From positions 1 to 11,577 of the forward strand of contig JAHZHG010000048.1 in the NCBI GenBank assembly GCA_019420425.1: 11,577 bases of DNA, in the 5' to 3' direction. The position numbers were made by a program, and so were the translations under genes. Below the pieces are notes generated by a model. That model saw nothing but the letters and a program-made list of their open reading frames with translations, was not told the DNA's origin and searched no databases. The DNA comes from Clostridiales bacterium (GTDB taxonomy: Bacteria; Bacillota; Clostridia; Lachnospirales; Lachnospiraceae). How positions within the stretch are numbered: the first letter of the stretch is position 1; the number at the start of each line of letters is the position of its first letter. This document shows, piece by piece, positions 10,363 to 11,577 of this stretch.

Positions 10363-11577
10363 TTGAATGATTTACAGATTGAAAAAGTAATTGGCAGGGA
10401 GATTATGGATTCAAGAGGCAATCCTACGGTTGAAGCGGAGGTAACGTTAGCTGACGGCACAGTGGGCAGAGGTACGGCTCCCAGCGGAGCATCCACCGGC
10501 GAATTTGAGGCGCTGGAGCTGCGCGACGGCGACAAGTCCAGGTATCTGGGCAAGGGCGTGACCAAGGCGGTGGAGAATATCAACACCGCAATCAGCAAGG
10601 CAATTGTGGGACTGGATGCTTCCGATATATATGCAGTGGATAAAGCCATGATCGAGGCCGACGGGACAAAGGATAAATCCAACCTGGGCGCAAACGCGAT
10701 TCTGGCGGTTTCTATTGCCACGGCCAGGGCAGCGTCCATCGCGCTGGATATGCCGCTGTACCGTTTCCTTGGCGGTATTTCCGGAAACCGGCTGCCGGTT
10801 CCGATGATGAATATATTGAACGGCGGAGCCCATGCGGCAAATACCGTGGATGTACAGGAATTTATGATTATGCCGGTGGGCGCTCCCAGCTTCAGAGAGG
10901 CTCTGCGCTGGTGTGCAGAGGTATTCCATGCGCTGGCTGCCCTGCTAAAGGCGCAGGGACTGGCTACCTCCGTAGGCGACGAGGGCGGTTTTGCACCGAA
11001 CCTGTCCAGTGATGAGGAAGCTATTGAGTACATCCTGAAAGCCATCGAAAAGGCCGGATACGTGCCCGGAAAGGATTTTATGCTGGCGATGGACGCCGCC
11101 TCCAGCGAGTGGAAGGGGGAGAAGAAGGGCGAATACGTACTGCCCAAGGCCGGTACGAAGTTCACCTCAGAAACCCTGATTGCGCATTGGAAAAAGCTGG
11201 TGGAGAAATATCCGATCATTTCTATCGAGGATGCCCTGGATGAAGAGGACTGGGAAGGCTGGCAGCTGCTGACAAAGGAGCTGGGCGGCAAGGTACAGCT
11301 GGTGGGCGACGATTTGTTCGTTACCAATACGGAGCGCCTGAAAAAGGGAATCGAGCTGGGCTGCGGAAATTCTATCCTGATTAAGCTGAACCAGATCGGT
11401 TCTGTATCAGAGACACTGGAAGCAATCAAGATGGCCCACAAGGCCGGATACACAGCAATTTCTTCTCACCGTTCCGGAGAGACGGAGGATACCACCATCG
11501 CCGATCTGGCCGTTGCTCTGAACACCTGCCAGATCAAGACCGGTGCGCCGAGCCGTACCGAGCGTGTTGCAAAATAC
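10363..11577 (+). CDS. eno: Enolase (3' end cut by window)
   Basis: Phosphopyruvate hydratase, converting 2-phosphoglycerate to phosphoenolpyruvate in glycolysis; cytoplasmic and Mg-dependent. 405 codons are present and the usual ~430-residue length implies about 25 missing at the right edge. Family marks: start region EKVIGREIMDSRGNPTVEAE, substrate loop APSGASTGEFEALELRDGD, catalytic Glu in VGDEGGFAPN, metal ligands in MLAMDAASSEW, SIEDALDEEDW and GDDLFVTN, catalytic Lys in LIKLNQIGS, and SHRSGETEDTTIAD near the end. No ATG fits: TTG at 10363 is followed directly by the conserved NDLQIEKV and has AAAGGAGAG 8-10 bases upstream. The weak start codon, a sequesterable ribosome site and an operator-covered promoter suggest expression is controlled at two levels, unusual for a core glycolytic gene. 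Confidence 0.97.
   Translation, partial: MNDLQIEKVIGREIMDSRGNPTVEAEVTLADGTVGRGTAPSGASTGEFEALELRDGDKSRYLGKGVTKAVENINTAISKAIVGLDASDIYAVDKAMIEADGTKDKSNLGANAILAVSIATARAASIALDMPLYRFLGGISGNRLPVPMMNILNGGAHAANTVDVQEFMIMPVGAPSFREALRWCAEVFHALAALLKAQGLATSVGDEGGFAPNLSSDEEAIEYILKAIEKAGYVPGKDFMLAMDAASSEWKGEKKGEYVLPKAGTKFTSETLIAHWKKLVEKYPIISIEDALDEEDWEGWQLLTKELGGKVQLVGDDLFVTNTERLKKGIELGCGNSILIKLNQIGSVSETLEAIKMAHKAGYTAISSHRSGETEDTTIADLAVALNTCQIKTGAPSRTERVAKY

Noticed and set aside
10443..10456. 14-base identity AACGTTAGCTGACG between the eno coding region and the tetR leader (8073-8086)
   Set aside because: In eno it encodes the conserved VTLADG segment, and a 14-base match by chance is not improbable in 11.5 kb.
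10359..11453. Minus-strand 364-residue open frame
   Set aside because: Antisense of enolase; Ser/Pro-rich translation typical of a shadow frame.
1..11577. CRISPR array, tRNA, rRNA or complete insertion sequence
   Set aside because: No regular spaced repeats, cloverleaf-like sequence, rRNA similarity or transposase gene was found.

Overview
The window reads as a Clostridia chromosome, most likely from a gut Lachnospiraceae. The support is moderately GC-rich coding DNA with strong AGGAGG-type ribosome sites, Ala/Glu/Thr-rich secreted proteins, GLUG-repeat surface proteins, and the trio of TlpA thioredoxin, 49-residue CXXC peptide and NapH-like polyferredoxin that is typical of anaerobic Clostridia. 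No species can be named. No rRNA, tRNA, CRISPR array or intact insertion sequence is visible.

Layout. 1-290: decayed tail of an upstream gene, a TTCGCGAA stem-loop, a terminator and a palindromic operator. 291-2109: an AraC-family regulator and a secreted ZinT-like protein, closed by a strong terminator. 2161-2463: palindrome-rich non-coding DNA with a possible gene remnant. 2464-4581 (minus strand): a one-transcript redox module made of TlpA, the CXXC peptide and the polyferredoxin. 4674-7341 (plus strand, divergent): an OmpR-type regulator, a histidine kinase and a secreted protein, all coupled by 4-base overlaps. 7342-7724: non-coding DNA with a C-terminal fragment of an amide hydrolase on the minus strand. 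7725-8723: a single-domain rhodanese and a TetR regulator. 8869-10071: a secreted GLUG-repeat protein. 10072-10362: promoter, operator and a structured mRNA leader. 10363 to the end: enolase, starting with TTG and cut by the window edge.

Two regulatory themes join the genes. First, the identical palindrome AGTTAG-N6-CTAACT occurs four times, always just upstream of a gene (araC-like, zinT-like, GLUG, eno). In three of these it lies just downstream of a candidate -10 box, and a degenerate version precedes tetR. This suggests a local regulon of a dimeric repressor: the encoded TetR, or a metal-dependent DtxR/MntR-type protein encoded elsewhere. Second, the divergent redox and two-component operons share about 90 bp holding overlapping promoters and a GTTAA direct repeat, so the two-component system probably controls the membrane redox module.

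The most notable possibly undescribed element is the eno leader. It can fold as a compact three-way junction whose closing helix uses the same CTCTCC bases that can instead pair perfectly with the eno Shine-Dalgarno sequence, which is a riboswitch-like arrangement. All functional links are inferred from sequence alone.
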